Source of the DNA: Unio delphinus
Taxonomy: Eukaryota; Mollusca; Bivalvia; Unionida; Unionidae
DNA length: 64,000 bases
Reading direction: 5' to 3'
Assembly (NCBI GenBank): GCA_029339505.1
Contig: JAQISU010000115.1
Span: 355,001-419,000 of the forward strand
Under the pieces are notes generated by a model. The model saw nothing but the letters and a program-made list of their open reading frames with translations, was not told the DNA's origin and did not search any database. A program made the translations under genes and the position numbers. Shown here one piece after another: positions 24,148 to 36,111 of this stretch (position 1 is the stretch's first letter; every line of letters begins with the position of its first letter).

Positions 24148-27037
24148 GTAAGTCCGTATATTGTAAGGTGATTAGATTTTCAATGGCTTGATACCGTCAA
24201 TTATGTATAGAATTTATCCCATAATTAACCTCTTAAACTTAAAGTTAGCAGAGAATATAAGTTTTTGAGTGAACATGAAATCGAATCTTAATTGATACAC
24301 ATACATTATCAAAACGACAGAAAGCTTCAAAATATTGAACTCAGAATTTGCAATATATACATGATCATATGAATTGATTTTAACATGTAGCAACTCTACA
24401 ATATCCCGGACAAGAAAAGGTGCATTTGATTCTAAATCCCACTTGTGCGAGGCAAAACAATGTAGTTTTAACAGGAGGAAAATATTGACGTTATATTCCG
24501 TTTCAGTTCAAAGATGTTGACGATTGCTTTAAGTTTCTGTTTCGCTATTTTGCAAACCATATAAATTGGAATAAGTGCTTCTACATTCAACATAAAAGCA
24601 ACCAACATATGTCGCAAGGGTACGGAAAATGTGTGACTTGTTTTGTAATCCTGATGTTGAAACACGCGAGGTATAAATAATTCGCACATATCAGCATTTG
24701 AAACATATTTACTTGTTGATTATACAAATATAAGTCAATATATCGAAAATTATACAATAACTACTTGAATATATGATGGATATACAGGTCAAGTAAATTA
24801 AAAAAGCATTTTAAATACATGTTGCGTATATACTAGTGATTAATTTCTTCCTGCTCATTTTGCTACCCATGTCAAACTAGTGTTTGAAGTTTTGAAAGCT
24901 TGCTCAAAATGTGATAACGTATGAATATGTAAGACTTTGATGAATACTAATATGAACGAAGCTTACACGTGTGAAGTAAGTACATCTTGCATTAGAATCA
25001 TTATAACAGATTTATATCAATTGTGAATTTGACTAAAAATCCAATGAATATCTGGATAAATTCAACGTTATTAACTCTTAGAGTCAAAATTTGATGCTCA
25101 GTATATAGTATTAATATGACATTGAAATTTTTATAATTTTTCACAAAATAGTCGTGTATCACAAATAATCATTGAAAGCTGTAGTTTTGCATAATATACT
25201 TATATATCGGCAGGAATAATTATAAAACTTGTGGTGAAGCTGGTGACTAAATAACGATCATCTATAGGCATCAATGTCTATCTTTTTCAGGGAACGAATA
25301 TTTCTAAACAATGTTTCCAGCCTCACCAAATGGATTGTGACATTTTGTTTTGTTTTTTTGTTTAAAATACGTTTCTACTAGTTCGTATATCTAGGCTCTC
25401 CCACAATTTATATAATGTAAAAAGCTCTTGCATTGTTTAATGAAAATGATTTTGACAAAGTTTTCTTCATTTGGCTTGTCACCAAAAGATATGATACATT
25501 TACTCCGTAGAGGTGTTGACAATGCTTCTATAGCCATTATGACACAACGTTGTCACAACAAACATTGCAACAATGCAACATTGTGAATATTTTAATTTAA
25601 TTAACGGAATATCTGAAGTCCGAAGCAATTATTGATACATCAAATTCAATATTAACATTTCACGAAAGAAAGATCAATATTTATATGCTACAAATTTGTG
25701 TGATAAACTCAATTACATGGATTCTACATACACACATAACCACACGTGCATATCTCTATTATTTTTCCCATACTAACTATTCAGCATTTTTTAAAATGAT
25801 TTCAGAATTCTTAGGAAATAACCGATGTTGCTCATACGTATATAGATTAAAGTGTATACTTATGTGTTTAAAAGTCTTCCCTATAGACAACAATCAATCC
25901 GTATGTATTTTGTAGATATGGTCTAGAATAACACCTCTTGCATCACCATTTTGCTGTGTCTTTGCTTGATCTGATATCATGCGATGAACGCACATCGTGC
26001 TTGATATCTAAAGTCCATACAAACTTATTAATCAAATGTGAACTCCAGGGCACGTTTTATCAAATCAAACTATCTGTAATTTATTAAACACTGAGACATT
26101 GTAAGTTTAAGTTAATGGGAGTTAAACAGAAGAGTAACGCAAATTGAACAACCTATATTTTAAACTGTCTACGTTGATTCTGTCACAATGCACGAACTAC
26201 GTGCAAAAACAAAGACGACTTAATTTTTTCTTCGCAGCTGTTAAAGGTTTCTCTTTATGATATATTAATATTTTCAATAAGACTGGCGTAAATAATTTGT
26301 AATTCGGTATTACGTCAAAGTTATTGATCAAATAAATGTTTATCTTAAAATAAATGTTTGAAGACGAAACATATGTCGTAAATTATTATTTGCAAGTATG
26401 TTATATACTAATTTTGTCTTTACACCATTATGATAGGTTAATTATAAATATGAATGGTCTGTTTTGAAAATATATGTATTTCGGTTTCAGAATGCATCAC
26501 TGTAACTCATCATGCATATTGAATGATCAGAATAATATACTTTCATTCGGAATAGTAATGAAACGCGTTTGGAACATTGGATAGGTTTTTACTTTTATTA
26601 TATCGTTTAAAAGTATTTAAGATATATGATATTATTTAGAGCGCGTACGTTGTTTAAACTAGTTTACGTTACCTTTTAGGGAATTATATTAGTTGTATAG
26701 GTTCACAAAACATTATGTTGTTCACTATAATCATTTTCTGATATAATACTGTATATATGTAACCGAATCACACTTGGCAGTTGAGAGACGTTAACTGAAT
26801 ATACCATGTAAACTGATGACAGGACACTGTGAACAAAATATAGTTACTGATAGAAAAGCAAATAAAATAACTGATCTATATTTTCAACATTTATCAGAAG
26901 ATGTATCATTAGCACAAAATAACCAATAATGGTTAGTGTGTATAAGACAAGGTATTTGAAAATAACTTAAATATTTATTTACATATGAGCAGCTAAACGT
27001 AATGACTTCAGATAGACATTTATCTCTTATCTGTCAG
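24148..27037 (+). other. Intron 17
   Basis: 2.9 kb of A+T-rich sequence. I find no exon, mobile-element protein or obvious tandem repeat. Confidence 0.55.
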
Positions 27038-27290
27038 CCTACTTTTCTGGAGTGATATTGGAATTTGGGCAAAAATTGAGATGTCCAGTTCATCAGGTAG
27101 GAACAGGAAGACCATTATATCATCGAAATTGCTGTATCCAATCAGTCTGGCTGCTGGTTACGCTGCAAGACGTCTCTACTTCTATGACTCAGGTCGACGA
27201 ACTCTGGAATCTTGTACTTACGAGGGAACAGATAGAAAAATCTTGTTTGAATCGAAACACGCTGAGATTTTAACAATAGCTGATTATAAG
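27038..27290 (+). CDS. Exon 18: propeller 3 YWTD repeats
   Basis: Acceptor CTGTCAG, phase 2 to 0, donor GTTAAC. It encodes LLFWSDIGIWAKIE, then SLAAGYAARRLYFYDSG, closely matching exon 4. Open throughout, with an intact acceptor, unlike exon 4. Confidence 0.8.
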
Positions 27291-27769
27291 GTTAACATAC
27301 AGTTCCTCAGCAGAATAAATGCTTTTGAGTCAGTTTGTTGCACCAGTAGCTCAATATAGTTGAAATACGATCGTCAGCTAAGTTTTGGATTGATCTTGCG
27401 TTCAGATAATTTCCATTAAGTTGGACGTTAATTCGATAATAATTGTAATCAAAGTCCGTAAAACGTAAGCATTTACATAGCAAATGTGTATCGTCTGATT
27501 AAAAAAAATATTTATTTACATCTGAAAATTCTCCTTTATTGCCTTATTAAGCAAGATAAACATTCCTACCCTAACGTTCGGTTTTAAGACTTACCCTGAT
27601 AAGATTAATTAATCACATTCTCTTAGAATAGTTTTCTGCCTGAATTATGAATTATATTGACATGCAATCTTTAAAGACTTAGTAAGGAAAGGATTGTTTG
27701 CTCAATACCAAAGGGTGTATGTTTAGTATGTTGAAAGTGCAACATTACTATCCACCTACACACACGTAA

Positions 27770-27848
<79 letters not shown>

Positions 27849-27952
27849 TAGTAAGGAAAGGATTGTTCGTTCCTGATTTGAATACCAAAGGGTGCATGTT
27901 TAGTAATTTGAAAGTGCAACATTACTATCCACCTACACACACATAAATACAA

Positions 27953-27985
<33 letters not shown>

Positions 27986-28027
27986 CACACATATATATTG
28001 ACTCATTATACATTTTTCTGATTGTAG
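27291..28027 (+). other. Intron 18 with a duplicated 165-bp segment
   Basis: A segment beginning AGTAAGGAAAGGATTGTT occurs at about 27681 and again at about 27849, each copy ending in (CA)n then (TA)n. The exon equivalent to exon 5 (phase 0 to 1) is expected here and is absent, so exon 18 (ending phase 0) and EGF 3 (starting phase 1) do not fit together. Confidence 0.75.
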
Positions 28028-28138
28028 CCAACTGTATCAACCATGATTGTGAACACATTTGTGTTGCGGTGAAGGATGTTACCACTTGTCTTTGTAAAGA
28101 CGGATACACCCTGAATGAAGACTTAATAACTTGTTCAT
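28028..28138 (+). CDS. Exon 19: EGF-like module 3
   Basis: Acceptor TTGTAG, donor GTGAAT, phase 1 to 1, 111 bp. The six cysteines are CINHDCEHIC, CLC and a final C, with DGYTLNED, the conserved Gly-Tyr of EGF modules. Intact. Confidence 0.8.
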
Positions 28139-28537
28139 GTGAATATACGTAGCAGAGTTGATAAACATGTCATGTACATACCTTTGTATTATATCATCAT
28201 TACTTAGTTTAGGATTTATTTTCTTGCTGCTATTTAGTTTAGCTACGGTAGATATTTCTGACGGAAAAAACTCCATTACGTTAGGAAAATGTTGAATATT
28301 GTTGAAGTAACACTATATCGGAATCAATATAATCTATCACATAATATTTGGGTAACTTTTCAATAAAACCGGTTTTACTGGTTCCAGATGATTTTGCCTC
28401 CTTTTTCGAATGTATATACTATTAAAAGTGACAAACACATTAAATAATGAAATCAAATTAGTAATAAAAGACATTAATATAATATTTGAGCATGACATTA
28501 CCTTCTTCCTTTAATCCTGACCTTGTTTTATGTTTAG

Positions 28538-28786
28538 TGAGAACTCAGTATTTTCACCGTGGACTGGTGTTCAGTAATGACAGCAGTGTTTTCGTGGCTG
28601 ATATTAGAGCTGTGACAGATTTTACATTTGATCCCATTTGTGTTATGTCCGTCAATGGCACTACGCACATGGTTCTGGATACGGAACAGAGACGAATGAT
28701 CCTTGCCAAAGAGATGTCCATATACTGGGCTTCTGTAGATAATCCCAACTTAAATCTTCTGACTGAGGCATACGGGATAATTAGTG
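28538..28786 (+). CDS. Exon 20: start of propeller 4
   Basis: The phase 1 start and end exon encodes YFHRGLVFSNDSSVFVADIR and about 60 more residues, open throughout. It follows EGF 3 in the place where the first exon of a further propeller is expected. The donor GTAATG implies further exons, but none is recognisable before the virus-like insertion. Confidence 0.65.
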
Positions 28787-29412
28787 GTAATGTTATATTC
28801 AATCTACCGGATTACTTTGACTTTTAAAATATTACTTTTTACATTATAATTAGTACGATATGTGTGTTTTATCGATTGTTATGAAAACAATTATAACATG
28901 TCACCATGACATATGCTATAAAATGAAAATGTTGTATATTATTCGTAGTTTAGTATCGCATACGTATCCACTCATGAAACTCACTAGCCCATTCAGTGAG
29001 ATCTCAAGCAATTATGTTTTCATGTAAAATCTTGCTTTATCATTCCAACACATTCGCGTCATTTTAATGAAAAGTCACCATGCGGGAATCAAAGAATTTT
29101 ATCATATATGTATGTATTTATCATGATGGAAGAATACAATTAGGAAAACACAAATTATTTAATCCACTTGAAATCTAGTTATAGCTCTTTTTGTTAAAAG
29201 TTGGGGTTGATTAAGTGACCTAAACATACTTTCTCTAGGTCAACATGATGATACCAAACGTGGAAGAAATGAAATATAAGTCTTATTTAGCAGTTATCCC
29301 CCAACCGATATATGTCATTTTCTCTACAGGATAGCACAAACTATTGATTCAGCTGTTGCAAAATGTGTGTTACGGACACTGAAATTTAACACTGCATAAT
29401 TGTATTTGCAAA

Positions 29413-29470
<58 letters not shown>

Positions 29471-30603
29471 CAAATGAATGTAGATTTACCTATGTACATG
29501 GTCAAAATGAAACATCATCTAAGCTAAAATTCTAAACATAATTCCCATTAAAAATGTTACAATCGTCCATTAGACTTTGTTGATCTTTTCTGTACTGGGC
29601 ATCACCAGTAATCCTGCAATTTTGTTAACGGTGTGTAAAAATATTTGGACAAAGTCACGACATGTCGGAGTAAATGAAACGATTTCCATCCATAGGTTTC
29701 CATAAACATATTTGTGAAAACCAAATATACTTGATTTCATTTGTCGTTACCGAAATGTCTAGAGTGAACAATTTTGAGAATACATGCTCATCTCTTATCA
29801 AACAGTTTTGAAACACAGGATGTCCATGATACTGTACATTCACTATGTATCAACAAGGTTAACACAGTACAGAAAATTTAGAACACAACATTAGATGAGT
29901 TTCTTTGGATTATTTGAACTTGTCAAGTAGTTGTTTGGCTACAGAAAGCCAATATCAGCAACTATCAAGTGTATTGCAGCGACGCACATCTTCGTGGTGA
30001 GACTATGGGAAAGCATAGTACAAGTATTTCGTCAAGTACATTGAGTGTCAAGCCATCATTCAAAATAAACCAATATACAATGGTAATGTGTTGACACAGA
30101 TGAAACATTTTCGAGTCTTGATCCTTTTGTGGATTTCCCAGAAGGGTAGATGGCACGGAATGTTAAGATTATAGTGAATATGACGCATATTGTTTCAGGT
30201 ATGTACAAAATGGTCAACTGTCTTTATTTAATATGATTATACTGATTTATGAGTGAATACGTCTATTGTAATAGCGACATAATGACTCCAACAATTAAAT
30301 ATAGGTCTCGTTTGAAACATTTAGATGGATCGGGAGAGACTATTAGATGCATCAAATGTGAAACTAGAAAATATAAAAAGTGTCATTATATAATTAATAT
30401 AATCTTAGAATCTTCTTATCAGGCCAATTTGCTCTAAAGCATTAAATATCAGCTCAAACAGACTGCTAGCATATGGAGCGTATTTTATATTTGCTACATA
30501 TAAACACCGGTCTTGACAGCAGGCATCTGACAAAGTGATTAATATATGTTTTGATAGTTTCAAAAAAAGACATTCTGGTTGAATTTGCGACGGAAGAGAT
30601 GGC
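28787..30603 (+). other. Non-coding stretch between host exons and the virus-like element
   Basis: 1.8 kb with a (TA)n microsatellite at about 29418-29469. No exon recognised. It is probably the remainder of the host intron or 3' flank. Confidence 0.6.
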
Positions 30604-30770
30604 TACAGCAGCAAAGAGGGTGAATCAGACAACTTTTCAAACAAAAATCGATTTTAACCGTCAAAACAACAAATAGACCCTTCATACGAATTTTCATGTT
30701 TTAACCAAAAAAAAATAAAGTCTCCATTTGCCAAACAGAGACTTAGTGATTTTGTCTGAAACACGATCTT
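30604..30770 (+). repeat. Candidate left terminal repeat of copy 1
   Basis: TACAGCAGCAAAGAGGGTG followed by AATCAGACAAC resembles GTAGCAGAGAGGGTG at 53894 in copy 2. A partly inverted partner (TTTTGTCTGAAAC near 30753) lies about 125 bases on, so this end can fold back on itself, as does the copy 2 segment. The exact first base and a target duplication could not be fixed. Confidence 0.5.
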
Positions 30771-30824
30771 GCAGGAGGCTTCGAAATGAGTAAAAAAACA
30801 CGATGGACACTCACTTCCATGATT

Positions 30825-31447
30825 TCAACCGAATATTTTATCAAGTCCGACTCGATATCGCGTCCGAGGGTCTGCTACATTTATCGTCACAAATCCGTGT
30901 GGTATTGACTGAGCGTGACTAAAGAAATTTCTAAATTGATTATGAGTATAAGTGTCAACTCCATTAAATACACACAATGCATTGCAGTTATCTCTGATCA
31001 CTTTTGGTATTTGTGTGTATCGTTGAGTGACATATATCACATCAGTGCTTTTATGCCTGCCTCTAGAAAATATCCTAGCAGGATTTTTTGATTATCTAAC
31101 ATCACATCGTCATATACGACTAAATTGTTAATACTTCCGTCGATGGAATCAATGCTCAGTGCATCGTTGATATCAGTAATAAATTCAAAAAAATCATCAT
31201 CGATTTGAAATTCTTTTGATTTCTCGTTAAAATCCTTTAGCACTTCATAGCATCGCTGATCGTCTACACTTGGGGCTATTAAATACAATTTATTCCATTT
31301 CATCCATCTCGTTATCAAATTAAGTAGCAGTTGTGTCTTGGCGCTTCCAAATGGTCCGATTATAATCATTCTAATTGAATTCGGCAACATTTCATGGTGT
31401 TTAATAGGTTCTCGTCGTCGGGTAGCTGAATAATCAATTACATTCAT
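30825..31447 (-). pseudogene. A32-like genome-packaging ATPase, one frameshift
   Basis: This is a FtsK/HerA-type ATPase that would pump DNA into the capsid. The N-terminal part has a Walker A-like GPFGSAKT (Ala where Gly is usual) about 32 residues from the start, and a Walker B with hydrophobic residues before YDDVM. The C-terminal part, with the conserved Thr-Gln motif (VTQRYTQIPK) and DPRTRYRVG, is in a different frame. The switch falls at a short homopolymer at about 31067-31070. Together the parts make about 205 residues, the usual length for Polinton ATPases. The gene starts 17 bases from the divergent PLA2 gene, so both share one tiny intergenic region containing TATATAA. Confidence 0.88.
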
Positions 31448-31464
31448 GCTGTTATATATAAATT
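31448..31464. promoter_or_regulatory. Divergent promoter between ATPase and PLA2 genes
   Basis: Only 17 bases separate the two ATG codons, and they contain GTTATATATAA. A TATA-like block directly before the ATG recurs upstream of other genes in the element (for example 36475-36480 and 40094-40105), so it is probably the element's own promoter signal. Confidence 0.45.
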
Positions 31465-31992
31465 ATGGATCTATATTGTGTGAAATGTAGGGCGCGTACT
31501 GGCACAGATGACTTGACGACGATTACAACTAAAAATAAACGATCAGCGCTTTCTGGTAAATGCGTACAATGTAGTACAAAGAAATTTAAATTTGTTTCCC
31601 TTGGTAAACCCAAGGAACCTTTAAAAAAAAAACGAGGAGGTGATATTGCAGCCAAGCTAACTAAACTCCCTGGAACCCCATCGGCAAAGTATCCAGGAGA
31701 AAAACACCTTCCAGGGTATAGTTATTGTGGACCGGGAACAAGACTTGATATCAGACTCAATATTCATAACCAACCCAAACCCGGTGAAGAACCAATAAAC
31801 GCCATTGATACGGCGTGTCACGCTCATGATGTTGCATATAAGAGCAGCAATTTGCAGCATAGACATCTAGCAGATGTGAAATTAATTCATGCATTAAATG
31901 CTATTCCTGAAAAATCCTTCAAAGAAAATTTGGCTTCATTTTTGATAAAATCGGCTATGAAAAGTAAATTGATGTTAGGTGCTAGTAATTAA
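31465..31992 (+). CDS. Zinc-ribbon/phospholipase A2 fusion protein
   Basis: A 175-residue intact protein. The N-terminus has a two-CxxC zinc ribbon (C5, C8, C33, C36). A basic linker follows, then a parvovirus VP1u-like phospholipase A2 domain with calcium loop YCGPGT (87-92) and catalytic pair H121-D122 in HAHDVAY. Such domains hydrolyse phospholipid so that incoming particles can leave the endosome. An aspartate (D115) six residues before H121 fits the family pattern. It follows the ATPase gene divergently and ends seven bases before the integrase ATG. Copy 2 has a decayed PLA2 segment near 54290. All key residues are present and the frame is open, so this is among the best preserved genes here. 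Confidence 0.88.
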   Translation: MDLYCVKCRARTGTDDLTTITTKNKRSALSGKCVQCSTKKFKFVSLGKPKEPLKKKRGGDIAAKLTKLPGTPSAKYPGEKHLPGYSYCGPGTRLDIRLNIHNQPKPGEEPINAIDTACHAHDVAYKSSNLQHRHLADVKLIHALNAIPEKSFKENLASFLIKSAMKSKLMLGASN

Positions 31993-31999
31993 TAACAAC

Positions 32000-32962
32000 A
32001 TGGAATCTATTAATTATTCTCCGAGTGGATACTGGAGAGGCAAGGCAGTAATCAATAAACTCGCTAGCGCTGCAAAAGTGAAAAAAACCACTGCGGCTCA
32101 TTGGTTATCCAAACAGGCTATATGGCAAATTTATCTACCACCGCCCAAACAAATTCACTACTCGCATTTTGATGTGACCGTTCCTAATGAAGTTCATCAA
32201 GCTGATATACTATTTCTGCCACATGATGGTGGTTACAAATACGCGTTAACCGTAGTTGTTGCAAGTCGATACAAACAAGCAGAGCCGCTAAAAAGAAAAT
32301 CACCTGATGTAGCTTCTGCATTTGAAAGGATTTATCGAAGGGGTCCTCTGCACTGGCCAAATCTGTTACAAGTTGATCCAGGCAAGGAATTTCAGGGTGT
32401 GGTTGCATCTACAATGAAGAATCATAATGTCACCATTAGACGAGGACATACTGCGCTACATTGTGATCAAGCAATTGTAGAACGATTTAATCGGACTCTT
32501 GCTGAGCGGTTATTTGGATATCAATACGCAAAAGAATTCATCCAAGAAAAGCGATCCCGTGAATGGGTCAAGAGATTACCAGCTGTGATTACCGCACTGA
32601 ATAAAGTGATTACTAGAACAATCAACATGAAACCTATCAACGCGATTAAAAAGAAATCTATACTAAAACTCTCACAAGAGGATTCTAGCATTTCCCAACC
32701 AATTCTTGGTAGTAATATCACTGTTAGGTATTTATTCTAACCAGGAGAGATTGTAGGTGGCAGAAAAAGGGCTACTGATTCTATTTGGAGTGTTACTGCA
32801 CACAAGATATCTAGTATAACACGATCTACGGGTGGAAACGCTAGCGTTTCTAGACCAGCAATCTATAGACTGGATTCAACTGCCCCTCAACGAGGATTTA
32901 CTCGACAACAACTGCAAGTGATACCCGAGGATACTCAATTACCACCGCGGAGTCTTAACTAG
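32000..32962 (+). pseudogene. int: Polinton RVE integrase, one in-frame stop
   Basis: This is a retroviral-type integrase that joins element ends to host DNA. Starting at the ATG at 32000, the N-terminus has SPSGYWRGK. The catalytic core carries D69 (HQAD), D126 (LLQVD) and E161 (IVERFNRTL), giving D-x34-E. The SH3/chromodomain-like C-terminus continues in frame past a TAA at 32738-32740 and includes GGRKRATDSIW and QRGFTRQQL, ending at 32960-32962. Total length of about 320 codons is normal for the family. In the core's second strand one residue seems to be missing compared with what is usual (LTVVVASRY). An alternative start at 31979 overlaps the PLA2 gene and is less likely. It converges on the PolB-helicase gene and overlaps its end by 8 bases. 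Confidence 0.92.
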
Positions 32963-35900
32963 CATCTAAAACAACTCTTCGAAGCTGATTTATTCTTCTT
33001 ACTCTGGATACTGCAAGATAGACTAAATTTGACCATTTGATGTGATTATCCACTATCCAAAACAATTGTATCCGATATAGTCAATCCCTGTGAAGAATGT
33101 ATCGTCGCTGCGTATCCTAGCGTCCACGGGGATTTATTAGCACGCAATGCATCTTCGACGACGCTGATATCAACCAGCACAATATCATTTAGCACTAAAT
33201 TCTGTCTTTGAAATCCTCCTGGAATATCAACTTCAATATTCTGTCTTCGTGTATCCGAAGGCCTATAACATAACGGTTATTCAAATAACTTCATCTGAAG
33301 TGTGTCTCTGACTATTTTTCTACTTGCAATTATCAGATCGGTTGGTCTCCACGTTTCCCAGAAATCATTCATTGGAGTTTCTGAAATTATTTCACGCGCT
33401 ATTTCACATTGGATTCTATCCGGTTCTAATCTAATTAGCGCTTTGAATTCTAGTAATTGTTCATCAAGTGATCTATAATTAGTGTTAATTTCTTCACAAT
33501 AGTCTACAAAACCTTTTAGCCATTCATGTGATGATGCACCGACAAATGGTGGTGGTTGGCCGTGATCACCGCACATGACGACTTTTATATTTTTCAATAA
33601 CAACCACTCGAGAAATGTTTGTAATACATCTAATGACACTGTGCATATTTCATCCCAAATGATGATTTCAGGAATAAATTTCTCGCCCATACGCTCAGGA
33701 GTCCACTTATCTCCTTTCCATCGAAAGAAACTGTGATAAGTACAGGCATTTACCCCTCGCTGTATCATCTCTCTTGCAAGTCTGTGAGTTGGTGTTAGCA
33801 CAATCATGTTTGGATTTTTCCCACGGAATAATTTAATTGCACGAGTTGTTTTTCCTGACCCGCCACAGCCGTTTAAATAAACTGTTTTATATCTACAGAT
33901 TGGATCAGAACACGGTGGTGCATTAGAAAATTCTGAACACTGAATGCTTTTTAAATAATTATTTTCAATTGTAACATCTGCTGATTGAATATAATCATGA
34001 AGCATTTCCCGCTTAATTCTCCATGACCCCCAATTCTCGTTGTTACCGCTTATGAATTCAGCCACATCGCTGTTTATGTAAAATGAGTCAGTGGCGACTC
34101 TAACTGCGGTGTTAGGAAATTTATTTATCATCGAAAATAAATTGATAGAAGCATAACCGAGCATAGAAGCTCTCAATTGTGTATACTGCGGATTGTATCC
34201 ATCGTTGTAGGTAACAATTGTACCCAATTTGGTTCCATCGGACAGAAATGCGTCTTTACGATTGACATATATGCCTTTATTCGTTAGATCCGCGATTACA
34301 AAATCGTATTCAGCATTGTCTATAATCAACCGTGAAGAATATCTTGTATTGTCGTATTTGCCACCTTGAGCAAATTTACCGATTATTCTTCGTCCATGAT
34401 CCTTTGCTTCGTTGTTTCTGATTTCAAAAAACTGTTTGGACCAATTTACAATTTCTTCTTCGTTGAAATTAGGAAACAGTTTTCGCTGTTCGCTAATTAT
34501 TTTTTCTATATCAGGTTGTGGTGACCAGACTGATTTATGTGCTCGATAGGATATAATCGCTTCACTGACAATTAACGATTGTAACATCTCACAATCAATC
34601 ATATATCTCTATAGCGTAACTGGCATCCAATGTTTTTCAGACATGTGTTTACCAATCCAAAGATAACTACACGGATGAAGTCCTGTAGCCAATTCAAATG
34701 ATACTACACGAGCGAATCCGGTTAAATCAAAATCAGGCAGCGGACCATTAATCGCAACACGAGCCATTTCGTGTGTGGGGTGTCCAAATCGTTTTAAGTA
34801 TTCACTACATTCTCCATACCCGAGAAAAATCCCTGGATAACACGCAATCATATCAACGGAAATAACGGTTTCAGTGTCATATTTTGTATTCCATAATCCA
34901 CCGTGGCTGTATTCAAGACAGCTCAATCTGACATCTGATAGTAACTCACTTCGCGTTGGTTTCCACGCGTTCTTCTTCCTAGCAAAATGTGCTGCAACCG
35001 AGGGAAGTGTAAAACAGTTTGTTAGTAATTGATCTTCAATTTCCCCCAGAGAACTCTCTGGAGAAAACTCACTAGCTAGTTTTTTCATTTGATTATGCAG
35101 CTCTTCAGTACGGTACAATTCTCCGTTGGGTCTTACAAGCTGATCGAATCCACATTCATCACTGCAGCACTGTGAAATAGCCACATCGACACAGGATCGT
35201 TTTCACTCAAATTGTAAATAGCATCAAATAATTTCTGCTCGGAAAAACACTCTCCAGGTTCGGGTATATATTTTACAATTCTATCCCGTGGGAATATTGT
35301 TACTGCAGATGACCACGCGTGTTCGTTATGATCAATAATTTGTATTGGAGTTCCTTGTGATTTATATTTCGATTCGTATAATACTTCTCCGGTTATTGTC
35401 GTTACTGATATTGGAAATCTTAATGATTTTTCTAACTTAGCTATATCCTAAATTGTTGCCCCATGCTGTTTCACTGTCAATTCCCATTCGGTTATTTTTT
35501 TTCGTCTTAGATTAGTTAATTTATTTCCCCGGGATGCATTTGTGAAGTGTTCTATTATTCGTTCTGCTAAACAATTGAGTGGCAATGACGAATATTTCAT
35601 GGGTGCTAGTTTTGCAATATCAGGTTTGTCATTTAACGGATATATCCCGTAAACAACTGCTGTTACAGGATAAGATCTCTCGTAGTATGGTTTGTCAATT
35701 CCAGTCAAAATTCCTGGTTTGGAATCTTGATTACAGTGATAGTTTTTTATCCTTGAGAATTGGTTCGTATTTACCACGAATAATCCAATTTCCAGTGTCG
35801 TCACGGATAATGAATTTCAATCTAAAAAAATATTTTTTTCGCGTAAGATGTGAGATTATCACTGCTGCTTTTTCATCATTCATGGTAGCATCGATATTAG

Positions 35901-36087
35901 GTACAATTCGAAATGTTGACCAACAATGAGATGCTCCATCACGCTTGAATTCATTAAAACAATCTCTGATTTTACTAATCATGGTTCTATCAAGAATTTT
36001 ATTCTTTGGTGTATCAGAAATTCTATCAAGATTGAATTTAACATTTTTCCAAGGCGTACTTTTCGATAATCTCTCAAACTCCTTCAT
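32955..36087 (-). pseudogene. B-family DNA polymerase fused to an SF1 helicase, several breaks
   Basis: A single reading path of about 1040 codons on the minus strand. The N-terminal half is polymerase. Palm motif A is seen as ISVDMIACYP, the fingers region is degenerate (GRRIIGKFAQ), and palm motif C is VATDSFY, with Ala where the first Asp of DTDS is expected. Directly after comes a Pif1/RecD-like SF1 helicase: Walker A NGCGGSGKTTRA, Walker B IIIWDE, motif III MCGDHGQPPP, NYRS, TIHSSQG, and a final YLAVSRVR. In-frame stops lie at 35448-35450 (TAG), 34609-34611 (TAG) and 33277-33279 (TAA). Frame changes fall near 35740, 35190-35215 and 33045-33065. No 3'-5' exonuclease motif was recognised. 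The start at 36087 is 24 bases from the divergent zinc-finger gene. Confidence 0.85.
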
Positions 36088-36111
36088 ACTATAATTAAAA
36101 CAAGCATTTAA
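36088..36111. promoter_or_regulatory. Divergent promoter between PolB and zinc-finger genes
   Basis: A 24-base A+T-rich spacer (ACTATAATTAAAACAAGC) separates two divergent ATG codons. It must hold the start signals of both genes if they are transcribed separately. The same spacing and A/T content is seen in copy 2 at about 51660-51700. Confidence 0.4.

Noticed and set aside
29965..30156. Possible transposase fragment on the minus strand
   Set aside because: The 63-residue frame has no recognisable catalytic motif and no terminal repeats around it.
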